A DNA stretch of 6,980 nt from Candidatus Aminicenantota bacterium (lineage in GTDB: Bacteria > Acidobacteriota > Aminicenantia > Aminicenantales > Aminicenantaceae): contig JAUWJP010000091.1 in NCBI GenBank assembly GCA_030607635.1, positions 1-6,980 of the forward strand, written 5' to 3'. The notes under the pieces are model-generated. The model did not search any database. It saw only the letters and a program-made list of their open reading frames with translations, and was not told the origin of the DNA. Below, piece after piece: positions 1 through 5,603 of the stretch. Made by a program: the position numbers and the translations under genes. How positions within the stretch are numbered: the stretch's first letter is position 1; each line of letters starts with the position of its first letter.

Positions 1-427
1 TATCGCTGTCGAAGCTGACTAAATATATATGGCTCTTAGCTTGAGAAATGACATGATTTATTGTTTCAAATATTCGATCTCGTCCTGAAATGGTCCAGAT
101 GCCTTGAGTCTTTGCTGGTTTTTTAAGCTGCGGCAGAATTTTCTTGAGAAAATCTATATTCCGGCTGCTTTCCTTTTCTTTCTTTTCTAATAATGATTCA
201 AGGCTTACGGGTCTTAAGAGGGTTGTATCCCCTTCTTGAGAGAGAACCAATCCTTTCGCCATAAGCTTCTCGATCGTTTCATATATACGAGAACGAGGGA
301 CACCGGAAATCTTGCTGAGCTTGTAGCCTGTCAGGGGAGATTCTAAGAGGAGAGCAAAGTAGGCTTTTGCCTCATAGGTCGAGAGCCCCAGATTTTCAAT
401 GGCCTGAACAATTTCTTTTTTTTTCAT
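1..427 (-). CDS. TrmB-family transcriptional regulator, N-terminal part (C-terminus beyond window)
   Basis: This minus-strand gene starts at the ATG at 427-425 and stays open to base 1, giving 142 codons without a stop. The protein begins MKKKEIVQAIENLGLSTYEA. The first ~75 residues form the winged helix-turn-helix typical of TrmB: 'LSTYEAKAYFALL', then 'GYKLSKISGVPRSRIYETIEKLMAKGLV'. A charged linker (EKKEKESS) follows, and then the start of the effector domain with 'GIWTISGRDRIFETINHVISQAKSHIYLVSFDSD', which resembles the PLD-like half found in many TrmB proteins. TrmB proteins are cytoplasmic regulators, often of sugar uptake or metabolism; the ligand here cannot be told. The start is fixed by an in-frame TAG 12 bases upstream. 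Codons 2-4 are a run of nine A. A palindrome overlaps its promoter, suggesting autoregulation. It is divergent from the GNAT gene. Confidence 0.88.
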   Translation of the reverse strand, partial: MKKKEIVQAIENLGLSTYEAKAYFALLLESPLTGYKLSKISGVPRSRIYETIEKLMAKGLVLSQEGDTTLLRPVSLESLLEKKEKESSRNIDFLKKILPQLKKPAKTQGIWTISGRDRIFETINHVISQAKSHIYLVSFDSD

Positions 428-428
428 C

Positions 429-476
429 TTAGTAACTACCTAAGTGTATACTAATGCTTTTTTCTCCATGTGTCAA
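429..476 (-). promoter_or_regulatory. Promoter of the TrmB-type regulator with overlapping palindromic operator
   Basis: Read on the minus strand, TTGACA (476-471) is followed by a 17-base spacer and TAGTAT (453-448), a sigma70-like promoter with an untranslated leader of about 14 bases. An inverted repeat, TTAGTA at 429-434 and TACTAA at 449-454 with 14 bases between, covers the -10 box and the expected start site. A second inverted pair, CTTAG/CTAAG, is nested inside it (428-444). A repressor bound here would block the promoter, so autorepression by the adjacent regulator is the simplest inference. Confidence 0.55.
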
Positions 477-614
477 GATTTTATTTAAGATTTTTATAAA
501 AAGTCGCTAAGTTAAATATTTCACGACGTTTCTGTTTCGCCCCCTTATCCCCGAATACATGCAAAGAGTAAGTGACCCTCTGATATGAAATACTGAATAA
601 AGCGTTGAATCCGG

Positions 615-643
615 TTGACTCATCCCTGATTAAGTATTATTCT
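615..643 (+). promoter_or_regulatory. Sigma70-like promoter of the acetyltransferase gene
   Basis: TTGACT at 615-620 is followed by a 17-base spacer and TATTCT at 638-643. The predicted transcription start is near 650, which leaves room for a leader before the ATG at 675 but almost none before the ATG at 654. This supports the downstream start. Confidence 0.5.
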
Positions 644-674
644 ATGCGTAAATATGGCAAGGGAAGCATTCATC

Positions 675-1259
675 ATGGAGAAGACAGAAACTTTAAAAGA
701 TGGTACAAAAGTAACCATAAGAAACCTTACTGTCGAAGACCTTGACAGGCTTATGAGCTTTTACCGGTCGCTCCCGGAAGAAGACATAAAGTACCTGAGG
801 GTTGATGTTACAAACAAAAATATCGTCAAGCAGAGGATCGAATTTGCTAAAGCGGGAGACATCTTCCGCATCATAGCACTCAAAGGAGACAGCATTATCG
901 CTGATGGGGCGCTTGAGCTAACCACCGAGGAGTGGCGCAGGCATCAGGGAGAGCTGAGAGTAATCGTTGCTGAAGAGTTCAGGCGCAAAGGAGTAGGGAT
1001 GATCATCATGAGAGAACTCTACTTCTTAGCGATGGAGAAGAAGGTAGAGAAGGTAGTCGCCAAGATGATGAAACCTCAGATTGCGGCCAGGACTATTTGC
1101 ATGACGCTGGGATTCCATGAAGAACTTGTTATTCCTGACTATGTGAAAGACCAAACGGGTAATTTTCAGGACCTGATCATCATGACCTGCGACATCCAGG
1201 AGTTATGGAAGGAGCTCGATCAATTCTACATGGACTCGGATTGGGAGCGCTGCAGGTAG
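675..1259 (+). CDS. GNAT-family N-acetyltransferase
   Basis: From the ATG at 675 the protein has 194 residues (MEKTETLKDGTKVTIRNLTV). GNAT enzymes transfer an acetyl group from acetyl-CoA to an amine in the cytoplasm. Motif A is clear around residues 95-120: 'LRVIVAEEFRRKGVGMIIM', with the pyrophosphate-binding R-R-K-G-V-G at 103-108. The later 'ICMTLGFHEE' near 141-150 matches the motif B region. The opening 'LKDGTKVTIRNLTVEDLDRLMSFYRSLPEED' is typical of GNATs acting on small molecules or protein termini, but the substrate cannot be assigned. An in-frame ATG at 654 would add seven residues; 675 is preferred because a purine-rich AAGGGAAG lies just upstream and the promoter start falls near 650. 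It is divergent from the TrmB-type regulator, which may control it. Its base composition is less AT-rich than the genes to the right. Confidence 0.85.
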   Translation: MEKTETLKDGTKVTIRNLTVEDLDRLMSFYRSLPEEDIKYLRVDVTNKNIVKQRIEFAKAGDIFRIIALKGDSIIADGALELTTEEWRRHQGELRVIVAEEFRRKGVGMIIMRELYFLAMEKKVEKVVAKMMKPQIAARTICMTLGFHEELVIPDYVKDQTGNFQDLIIMTCDIQELWKELDQFYMDSDWERCR

Positions 1260-1275
1260 GCTCATTTTTCAGTAA

Positions 1276-1624
1276 GGACCTGCCCCCATCTTTGGTTCAT
1301 TTCCTATGTTAGTTTAAAATTTTGCAAGTCATTTTTGATAGCCCCAGGAGCTCGAATTGGATCAGTCTTCAACGGTAAATTCTGTGCAGCAAATTGCTCT
1401 GGAGGCACATTGCCTAATGAGCTGTGCGGCCGGAATTGACTGTGTACTCTACGCCAACACTCTATGACTACCCTTGCCTCTAGAAGAGTATCAAAAATCT
1501 CTCCATTGAGCAACTCACCCCTAAACGTTCCGATGAACGACTCCACATAGCCATTCTCCCAGTGATTCCCGGGCTCGATAAACAAAGTGCTGACTCCGAT
1601 ACCTGCCAGCCACTCTGATAAACA
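1276..1624 (-). mobile_element. IS3-family insertion sequence, 3' remnant
   Basis: This stretch contains only the C-terminal transposase part and a probable terminal end of an IS3-family element. The end on the left is GGACCTGCCCCC (1276-1287), followed inward by CATCTTTGGTTCA, which resembles the outer inverted repeat of IS3-type elements. The 5' part of the element, its other end and any target duplication are missing, so it cannot move by itself. It abuts the 3' side of the brnTA pair. Confidence 0.7.
1304..1624 (-). pseudogene. IS3-family transposase, C-terminal fragment of the DDE integrase domain
   Basis: Reading backward from about 1618 to the stop at 1306-1304 gives about 105 codons. 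They include 'SEWLAGIGVSTLFIEPGNHW', 'ENGYVESF', 'RGELLNGEIF' and 'RPHSSLGNVPPEQFA'. This is the end of the rve integrase core of IS3-family OrfB; the glutamate in 'ENGYVESF' is the third acidic residue of the DDE catalytic triad. The two aspartates and the usual 'NGPEF' motif are absent, because an in-frame TGA lies at 1627-1625 and the upstream DNA no longer matches a transposase. A TTG at 1585 could act as a start but would give a non-functional 93-residue piece. The fragment is a relic, not an active transposase. Confidence 0.85.
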
Positions 1625-1696
1625 TCATGATATTCTTGGTATTGGGATGGCTTTCCGGATCGGTGAGGGCGGAGACCTGTTTAGACAGATAATGTA

Positions 1697-1966
1697 TCAG
1701 CGCTTAGATTTTTTGCCATACGCCGATAATTCTTCACGAATAACATGCCGAAGAGTTTCCTCGAGCGATTCCCTTTTTGAATCCATGTATTCTCTCAGAG
1801 CCATATTAATGAGTGTCTGATAATTTCCACCACCTGCAGCGTGTACTTGTTGTCGGAACCAGGCGAGGATCTCATCGTCTATTCGGATAGTGATACGCGT
1901 TTTTCCTTTAGGAGTCTTAATCACCGGTCCTCTTTTTCCTTTACTAAAATCGTATTCTTTTTTCAT
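1697..1966 (-). CDS. brnA: BrnA antitoxin, ribbon-helix-helix repressor
   Basis: An 89-residue protein starting at the ATG at 1966. It begins MKKEYDFSKGKRGPVIKTPK, then has a ribbon-helix-helix unit at about residues 22-60: beta strand 'KTRITIRIDDEIL', helix 'AWFRQQVHAAGGGNYQTL' and 'INMALREYM'. The charged helical tail is 'RESLEETLRHVIREELSAY'. BrnA proteins bind and neutralise BrnT and repress the operon as dimers. The start lies four bases past the brnT stop, and AAAGG inside the last brnT codons serves as its ribosome site, so the two genes are translationally linked. The order toxin then antitoxin is usual for brnTA. No convincing terminator is visible after the stop; the next DNA is a remnant of an IS3 element. 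Confidence 0.88.
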   Translation of the reverse strand: MKKEYDFSKGKRGPVIKTPKGKTRITIRIDDEILAWFRQQVHAAGGGNYQTLINMALREYMDSKRESLEETLRHVIREELSAYGKKSKR

Positions 1967-1970
1967 TAAG

Positions 1971-2234
1971 CTAACCTTTATATTGCTTTATTTCCTTTGT
2001 TGTTGCTTTCCTTGCAGATATGATACGAATTCGGTTTTCGCGCCAAGTATAGACAACCACGAGAATGCGGCCGAAAGAGTCCATACCGACGGTAACGAAA
2101 CGTTCCTCATCAGGGTAGTTATCAGGTATAGTGATGGCCCTTTCGTCCTCTAATACAATTACAGCATCTGCAAAATCTACTTCATGCTTTTTGAAATTGG
2201 AAATAGCTTTATTGCTATCCCATTCAAATTCCAT
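1971..2234 (-). CDS. brnT: BrnT-family toxin (RelE-like ribonuclease)
   Basis: An 87-residue protein beginning MEFEWDSNKAISNFKKHEVD. BrnT toxins have a RelE-like fold and block translation by cutting mRNA. Family marks are 'FEWDSNKAISNFKKHEVDF' at 3-21, 'DEERFVTVGMDSFGRILVVV' at 42-61, and the basic end 'YTWRENRIRIISARKA' at 62-77, which carries the W, E and R residues placed in the active region of the family. The frame is open upstream to 2312, but those codons lie over and beyond the promoter, so the ATG at 2234 is chosen; this also gives the normal family length. The -10 box ends only seven bases before the ATG, so the mRNA is probably leaderless or nearly so. It forms an operon with brnA. 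Confidence 0.88.
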   Translation of the reverse strand: MEFEWDSNKAISNFKKHEVDFADAVIVLEDERAITIPDNYPDEERFVTVGMDSFGRILVVVYTWRENRIRIISARKATTKEIKQYKG

Positions 2235-2240
2235 TTTTAT

Positions 2241-2269
2241 ATTATATGTACATCTGTGCATATAGTCAA
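2241..2269 (-). promoter_or_regulatory. brnTA promoter with palindromic operator
   Basis: On the minus strand, TTGACT (2269-2264), a 17-base spacer and a perfect TATAAT (2246-2241) form a near-consensus sigma70 promoter. The spacer and part of the -10 box lie within a 20-base imperfect palindrome at 2244-2263, with outer arms ATATG/CATAT and 8 of 10 base pairs matching. This is a good site for autorepression by the BrnA ribbon-helix-helix dimer or BrnT-BrnA complex, as known for other brnTA operons. The expected start of transcription falls at about the brnT ATG. Confidence 0.75.
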
Positions 2270-2317
2270 GTAAACAATAAACAAGTTGCGTTTCAACGTT
2301 TTGACATTGCATAAATA

Positions 2318-2337
2318 GAGGACGGTCCCCAATTTCT
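2318..2337. repeat. GGACGGTCCCC palindromic element, left copy
   Basis: GGACGGTCCCCAATTTCT closely resembles GGACAGGCCCCAATTTTCT at 3621-3639. Its core GGAC-G-GTCC is a short palindrome followed by a T-rich stretch on the plus strand. It stands just upstream of the brnTA promoter. Its role is unknown; a relic of an element end or a weak terminator are both possible. Confidence 0.5.
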
Positions 2338-2442
2338 ATATGTCAATGAGATTGCTGCGCTTTGCCCGTAACGATACTTTTAAGAAGGAGTAGGCCCTTT
2401 TTTCTGCCTTATAAACAGAATCTCGCACAGTTAATTATTTCG

Positions 2443-2563
2443 CGAAATTCTTACTGGGAGTTATAAAATTCGAGAAAAATGCCAAAATTTATAACTCCAG
2501 GTTATAAAATTCAGCTCCCAGGCTGAAAATCCTGCCTTATTTGATGGTTTTCAACATCGGCTC
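2443..2563 (+). repeat. 121-bp structured dispersed repeat, copy A
   Basis: This 121-base stretch recurs at 5604-5724 in the same orientation with six substitutions and no gaps. Inside are an 11-bp perfect inverted repeat, GGAGTTATAAA at 2457-2467 with TTTATAACTCC at 2488-2498, and a longer-range 7-bp pair, CTGGGAG at 2454-2460 with CTCCCAG at 2515-2521. The two stems share bases 2457-2460, so they exclude each other. The 12-mer GTTATAAAATTC occurs twice (2460-2471 and 2501-2512). No coding sequence is evident in this copy: the plus-strand frame open at its end stops soon after. It may be a MITE-like or REP-like element or a small structured RNA. Confidence 0.85.
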
Positions 2564-2845
2564 TGGCTAGCCCTATAGCTCATAGCCCATCTTCCAAACG
2601 CAGCTTCCAAGCCGGGCGCCCCCTCCGCCCCAAGTCGCCCTACCGGAATTCTTGATGTTGGCCGAGAAGTGGGACAAGCATTTCTGCAACTGGTTTGCCA
2701 AAGGTCCTTTTGACTGAATGGCAGGTGGAGCCTGTCTTATTGCTGACTGTTTTGCTGTTTTTGTTGCTTTGCCTCTATTTTTTTGGCAAATGATCTTGCC
2801 ATTTTGATTATGATATTATTATTTCAGGACATCAGAGGGTGGAAA
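2564..2845. other. Non-coding stretch with no recognised gene
   Basis: I see no gene here. It contains a GC-rich patch (about 2610-2645), a short palindrome GGCTAGCC at 2565-2572, and a short open stretch from an ATG at 2653 that stops after 18 codons and has no ribosome site. The region looks like decayed DNA between copy A of the 121-bp repeat and the next module. Confidence 0.4.
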
Positions 2846-2848
2846 TCG

Positions 2849-2880
2849 TGGAAAATTGTGAGGGATTTGTGGCGAGCACA
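2849..2880. repeat. Short direct repeat upstream of the DUF4258/DUF2283 module
   Basis: TGGAAAA followed shortly by GGGATTTGTGGCGAGCACA (2862-2880) resembles TGGAAAA and GGGATTTATGGCGAACAGA (3686-3704) beyond the far side of the two-gene module; 16 of 19 bases of the second block match. The right copy runs directly into the group II intron 3' end, so the left copy may be another scrap of the same element. Confidence 0.45.
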
Positions 2881-2926
2881 AAAAGGAAATTCCTGTCCCT
2901 TAAAAGGAAAGAGTATTAAGGATGAT

Positions 2927-2955
2927 TTGACAAATATGAATAATAAATATATAAT
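2927..2955 (+). promoter_or_regulatory. Perfect consensus sigma70 promoter of the DUF4258/DUF2283 module
   Basis: TTGACA at 2927-2932, a 17-base spacer and TATAAT at 2950-2955 match the consensus at all 12 positions. Transcription should start near 2962, giving a leader of about 34 bases. Directly downstream, 'aatttgatta', 'catttgataa' and 'ttaaagataa' repeat a TTGAT/AAGAT core every 10 bases (2953-2982), so they lie on one face of the helix and could be operator half-sites. Such a strong promoter usually needs a repressor, and the HTH protein encoded by the second gene is the obvious candidate. Confidence 0.8.
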
Positions 2956-2995
2956 TTGATTACATTTGATAATTAAAGATAATATATATTAGTTA

Positions 2996-3226
2996 ATGAT
3001 GATAAAAGATTATATATTGACTAATCATGCAAAGTTAAGAATGAAAGAAAGAAATATTTCAGAAAAAGAACTTGAGAGAGTTCTAGAATCTCCAGACATT
3101 ACATATCCTGGCAGGCATGGAGAAACTAATGTTGCCAAGGAAGTTGAAAAAGGAAAGAACGTTCGAGTTACATATGTTGTAAAGAAAAAGAAAAAAATAA
3201 TAATCACAGCAATGCTAATAAATTAG
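2996..3226 (+). CDS. Small DUF4258-like protein, putative toxin of a toxin-antitoxin module
   Basis: A 76-residue basic protein (MMIKDYILTNHAKLRMKERN). The pattern 'T-x-H-A-x-x-R-M-x-x-R-x-I-S' at residues 9-22, then 'ELERVLESPDITYPGR', and the closing strands 'VRVTYVVKKKKKIIITAMLI' fit DUF4258, a family of small alpha/beta proteins often found in toxin-antitoxin-like pairs. The histidine and arginines near the start are its conserved marks. The function is not proven; a RelE/BrnT-like RNase role is an inference from size, fold pattern and the neighbour. The start may be the first or the second of two adjacent ATGs (2996 or 2999); neither has a clear Shine-Dalgarno site, unlike the next gene, which suggests lower output than its partner. 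The gene is AT-rich. The partner begins 47 bases downstream. Confidence 0.7.
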   Translation: MMIKDYILTNHAKLRMKERNISEKELERVLESPDITYPGRHGETNVAKEVEKGKNVRVTYVVKKKKKIIITAMLIN

Positions 3227-3273
3227 CTTAGCAAAGTCCTTATGATGACGATTCAATTTATTGGAGGGAAAAA

Positions 3274-3609
3274 ATGAAAATTTCATTTGATCGAAGAGCA
3301 GATGCAAGTTATATAAAATTATCAAAGAGGAAGATAAGCAAAACTATACCTGTATCTGATTATTGCAACGTTGATGTTGATTCAGAAGGAGGAGTTGTTG
3401 GGATTGAGCTCTTGTTTATTAGCCAATACATGGATGATTTCAAATTGTGGCTGGACCTAGCGGACGTAGCAGAGTACCTTAATAAATCCCCCATTACAAT
3501 AAGAAGATGGGTGCAAGAGAAAAAAATTCCTTACTATAAGCCTGGAAAAGAATATTTATTTATTAAAGAAGATTTGGATGAATTCATTCGAAGACAAAAG
3601 CGGGCTTAA
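3274..3609 (+). CDS. DUF2283 domain fused to excisionase-type HTH; putative antitoxin/autorepressor
   Basis: A 111-residue, two-domain protein. Residues 1-50 match DUF2283: 'MKISFDRRADASYIKLS', then 'VDVDSEGGVVGIELLFIS'. Residues about 58-108 form a MerR/excisionase-like winged HTH (HTH_17 type): 'LDLADVAEYLNKSPITIRRW', then 'VQEKKIPYYKPGKEYLFIKE' and 'DLDEFI'. A strong ribosome site, GGAGGG at 3263-3268, lies five bases before the ATG. DUF2283 proteins are commonly small and stand next to DUF4258-type genes; here the added HTH would supply DNA binding. I infer that it neutralises the upstream DUF4258-like protein and represses the shared promoter. Good translation signals here and poor ones on the first gene fit an antitoxin made in excess. 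An alternative is a plain regulator or recombination directionality factor. Confidence 0.75.
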   Translation: MKISFDRRADASYIKLSKRKISKTIPVSDYCNVDVDSEGGVVGIELLFISQYMDDFKLWLDLADVAEYLNKSPITIRRWVQEKKIPYYKPGKEYLFIKEDLDEFIRRQKRA

Positions 3610-3618
3610 AAAGAAAAA

Positions 3619-3639
3619 GGGGACAGGCCCCAATTTTCT
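3619..3639 (+). terminator. GGGGACAGGCCCC element, possible terminator after the DUF2283-HTH gene
   Basis: GGGG-ACAGG-CCCC (3619-3631) begins nine bases after the stop of the DUF2283-HTH gene and is followed by AATTTTCTCTTCTTCT. A four-pair GC stem with a T-rich tail is a weak intrinsic terminator. The same motif in near-identical form stands at 2320-2337, and its 8-mer GGGACAGG is inverted at 2892-2899 on the other side of the module, so it may instead be a repeat or element end. Confidence 0.4.
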
Positions 3640-3663
3640 CTTCTTCTCCGCACCGTCAACAGT

Positions 3664-3742
3664 TGGAAAATGTGTAAAAAGGGGGGGGATTTATGGCGAA
3701 CAGAGGGAGCGCTGGAGTCAGACCATGAGATTTGGATGGCGG
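3664..3742 (+). mobile_element. Probable domain IV 3' segment leading into a group II intron end
   Basis: This stretch directly precedes intron domain V and contains a run of eight G (3681-3688), then GATTTATGGCGAACAGAGGG and ATGAGATTTGGATGGCGG. It encodes no protein that I recognise. By position it would be the tail of domain IV after a lost reverse transcriptase gene. The first part (TGGAAAA, GGGATTTATGGCGAACAGA) resembles 2849-2880. Confidence 0.35.
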
Positions 3743-3813
3743 GAGCGGTATGAATCGAGGGGTTCTCGTACCGTTCTGAGAGAGGCTGGAGTGAGACTCC
3801 CCGGCCTACTCAC
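3743..3813 (+). ncRNA. Group II intron domains V and VI, orphan 3' end
   Basis: Bases 3743-3776 form a 34-nt domain V. The lower stem GAGCGGTA (3743-3750) pairs with TACCGTTC (3769-3776), and the invariant AGC triad is at 3744-3746. The two-base bulge CG is at 3767-3768. The upper stem GAATC/GGTTC is at 3752-3756 and 3761-3765, with a four-base GAGG loop in place of the usual GAAA-type loop. Domain VI follows at 3777-3813: GGC/GCC and GGAGT/ACTCC stems and a CCTACTCAC end, with A3808 as candidate branch point and AC as the 3' intron boundary. No domain I and no reverse transcriptase lie upstream, so this is an intron remnant unable to splice on its own. It lies past the module and before the convergent end of the VWFA-related gene. 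Confidence 0.78.
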
Positions 3814-3839
3814 CAGTATACAGATTTTTCCCATTAAAT

Positions 3840-5420
3840 TTAAAGCTCGATCTGTTTGGAAAATACATCTATTTCATTTGAAATTTTATCAATAACTTGA
3901 ATGAGAATAAAATAATTTCCGGATTTGAGCTGGTTGAAATTAAGTGAGAGATGAGCTTCTTTTTTTAAAAGGTTCAATGTTTTCCTTTCATCAAAAACTT
4001 TTTCCGAATCTTTATCAAAAAGAGTTATCTTAACATCAGCTATTCCTGTCAACTTTCCTTTTATTTTGATCATTTTATAGTTAGAGAAAGAGAATTTCAT
4101 GGCTTTATTGCCGGCCTTGAAATCGGTTATGCTGATGGGAGGCGCTTCTTTTTCAAAGAAGTGTTTTAGGTGAATGACCTTAATTCCTCTTTTTTTAACT
4201 TTAACTTCAATATCTCTTTTCTTTTCTGATTGATCTTCATTGGGTGAATAAACCAAAAGATAATAATAATCTTCCGCTTCTGTTGCTTCCTTTAAAGCCT
4301 CTGTAACCTTATTGGAAAAAGTAGCATGGCCGCCGGTTGAAAAACTTATTTGCTTAAAACAATCTTCATAATCCTGGGCGACTTCCCTCAATTCAAAGTC
4401 ACGGTAAAGAATGTCCCGAAGGGATTTCATGAGAATTAAGTGAAAGGTGATGTTTGCTTCCATGAAGAGATTTTTCAAAATTTCAGTAGGAAATTTATAG
4501 GAAATATTTAAGCTTCTTTGAAGTTCCCGCTGTTTAGTCGAGATTATGCGTAACCCCGTTGTTGCGCTTTCGTCAGCATAATAATTGATAATAGAGCCAA
4601 GCCGTCCTTCATTTTTTAATCCGGGGAACATTTTCCTTTGCTGAAAACAGATAGCCCATTTTTCTCCTTCTATCTGTTTAACTCTTTTTATAATGCTTCG
4701 GTAAAGATCAAGATCAGGAGTAAAATACTGTCTTCTATAATCAGCCCAAATTCTTAGGTAAGTTTCATAAAACATAATAATGGCCCTATTTATATCTCCA
4801 GTTCTATCTTGATATGCACTGAGAACTCTGTCACCTTCATGTCTTAAATCTCTATATGCTCTAAAAGTGTTTTTGTTCGAGATTAGCTTGTATTTTTTTA
4901 AGGTTTCTTTGAGGTTAAAGATCATTTCAGATAAACTGTTTCCTATTTCTATGTTAAATAATTTGTCTTCGGTAAGGATGATAAGCTGGTCCCCGGTGGT
5001 AAAAACATTTTTAAAAAAATAATCTATGGCTTCTCCCACAGCATCAGTGTAATCAAAGATATTAAAAATAAGAAGGAAGAGCCTTTTTTTAGGCACGATT
5101 TTTCTTTCTTCTTGAGACAGTTTTTTAGAAATAGATATTTTCCTGGAGATGACTTCAAAGGCCGTAATTTTCTGTTTGATGCCTTTTTCATAGATTTCAA
5201 AGTCTTCTTTTGTTAAATTTTTAACCACTTGACCCTTATGGATAACCCTGACAGGGACTTCTACTGCAATGACCATGACCTCTTCTTGGAGTTTTTCCTG
5301 TCCTTGAGCTGGATTAATGCCCAAATTCATAAAGAAGAATAGAAGTATGAAAAGAAGTAATTTTTTTTTGATTAATGTGTCTGTAAGTTTATAAGTCATG
5401 CCAAAGAAATGTGCAATCAT
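3840..5420 (-). CDS. Exported VWFA-related protein (acidobacterial TIGR03436 type)
   Basis: A 526-residue protein. A signal peptide is plain: KKK at 18-20, the hydrophobic run 'LLLFILLFFFMNLGI', and a likely cut after 'NPAQG' near residue 40, so it acts outside the inner membrane. Residues 53-89 are the conserved lead-in of the family, 'VEVPVRVIHKGQVVKNLTKE', then 'DFEIYEKGIKQKITAFE'. The VWA-like domain starts near 112 ('KKRLFLLIFNIFDYTDA'); the metal-site DxSxS is not kept, so metal-dependent binding is doubtful. It ends with 'YYYLLVYSPNEDQSEKKRDI', which matches the family's closing strands, and a C-terminal beta-rich part ends in 'QVIDKISNEIDVFSKQIEL'. The role is unknown; adhesion or envelope assembly is possible. 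ATG at 5420 is used; ATG at 5399 (residue 8) is equally good, and neither has a Shine-Dalgarno site. Nine A encode part of the KKKL stretch (5361-5369). Confidence 0.85.
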   Translation of the reverse strand: MIAHFFGMTYKLTDTLIKKKLLLFILLFFFMNLGINPAQGQEKLQEEVMVIAVEVPVRVIHKGQVVKNLTKEDFEIYEKGIKQKITAFEVISRKISISKKLSQEERKIVPKKRLFLLIFNIFDYTDAVGEAIDYFFKNVFTTGDQLIILTEDKLFNIEIGNSLSEMIFNLKETLKKYKLISNKNTFRAYRDLRHEGDRVLSAYQDRTGDINRAIIMFYETYLRIWADYRRQYFTPDLDLYRSIIKRVKQIEGEKWAICFQQRKMFPGLKNEGRLGSIINYYADESATTGLRIISTKQRELQRSLNISYKFPTEILKNLFMEANITFHLILMKSLRDILYRDFELREVAQDYEDCFKQISFSTGGHATFSNKVTEALKEATEAEDYYYLLVYSPNEDQSEKKRDIEVKVKKRGIKVIHLKHFFEKEAPPISITDFKAGNKAMKFSFSNYKMIKIKGKLTGIADVKITLFDKDSEKVFDERKTLNLLKKEAHLSLNFNQLKSGNYFILIQVIDKISNEIDVFSKQIEL

Positions 5421-5488
5421 TTTTTTAGATAAGAAATTTTGTTCTTTAAAAGTGTTAGTTTTTGTAAGATCTCCGAATTAGCTGAATT

Positions 5489-5494
5489 ATTATA
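5489..5494 (-). promoter_or_regulatory. Possible -10 box for the 526-residue VWFA-related gene
   Basis: A TATAAT hexamer is present on the minus strand, with the gene start 69 bases downstream. The -35 position 17 bases upstream is poor (TAGCTT). No sigma54-type GG/GC pair is found here, unlike before the other VWFA-related gene. Confidence 0.3.
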
Positions 5495-5603
5495 TCGTTT
5501 AGATTCGTTGAAAGCTATCGGAATATAAGAATTGTGTCTACTTGAGATTTTTATTCAGTATTCATATTTGGCTTATTTTATAAGAATTTGCTTTTTGGAG
5601 TCC

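Noticed and set aside
654..674. Upstream ATG for the acetyltransferase
   Set aside because: It lies about four bases from the predicted transcription start and has no ribosome site; the ATG at 675 has a purine-rich site and begins the conserved domain.
1587..1820. Plus-strand open frame over brnA and the IS fragment
   Set aside because: Antisense to the brnA 3' end; no ribosome site and no recognisable domain.
1890..2153. Plus-strand open frame over brnT/brnA
   Set aside because: Antisense shadow of two well-supported genes.
2235..2312. N-terminal extension of BrnT (26 codons)
   Set aside because: The extension covers the promoter and operator, and the shorter form has the normal family length and start.
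2653..2709. Small plus-strand open frame (18 codons) starting MLAEKWDKHF
   Set aside because: No ribosome site, no promoter, and no likeness to a known peptide that I can name.
3025..3207. Minus-strand frame opposite the DUF4258-like gene
   Set aside because: Hydrophobic low-complexity sequence produced by antisense lysine codons; no ribosome site.
3578..3895. Plus-strand frame across the intron domain V/VI
   Set aside because: It passes through structured RNA and the GC-rich palindrome, with no protein family likeness.
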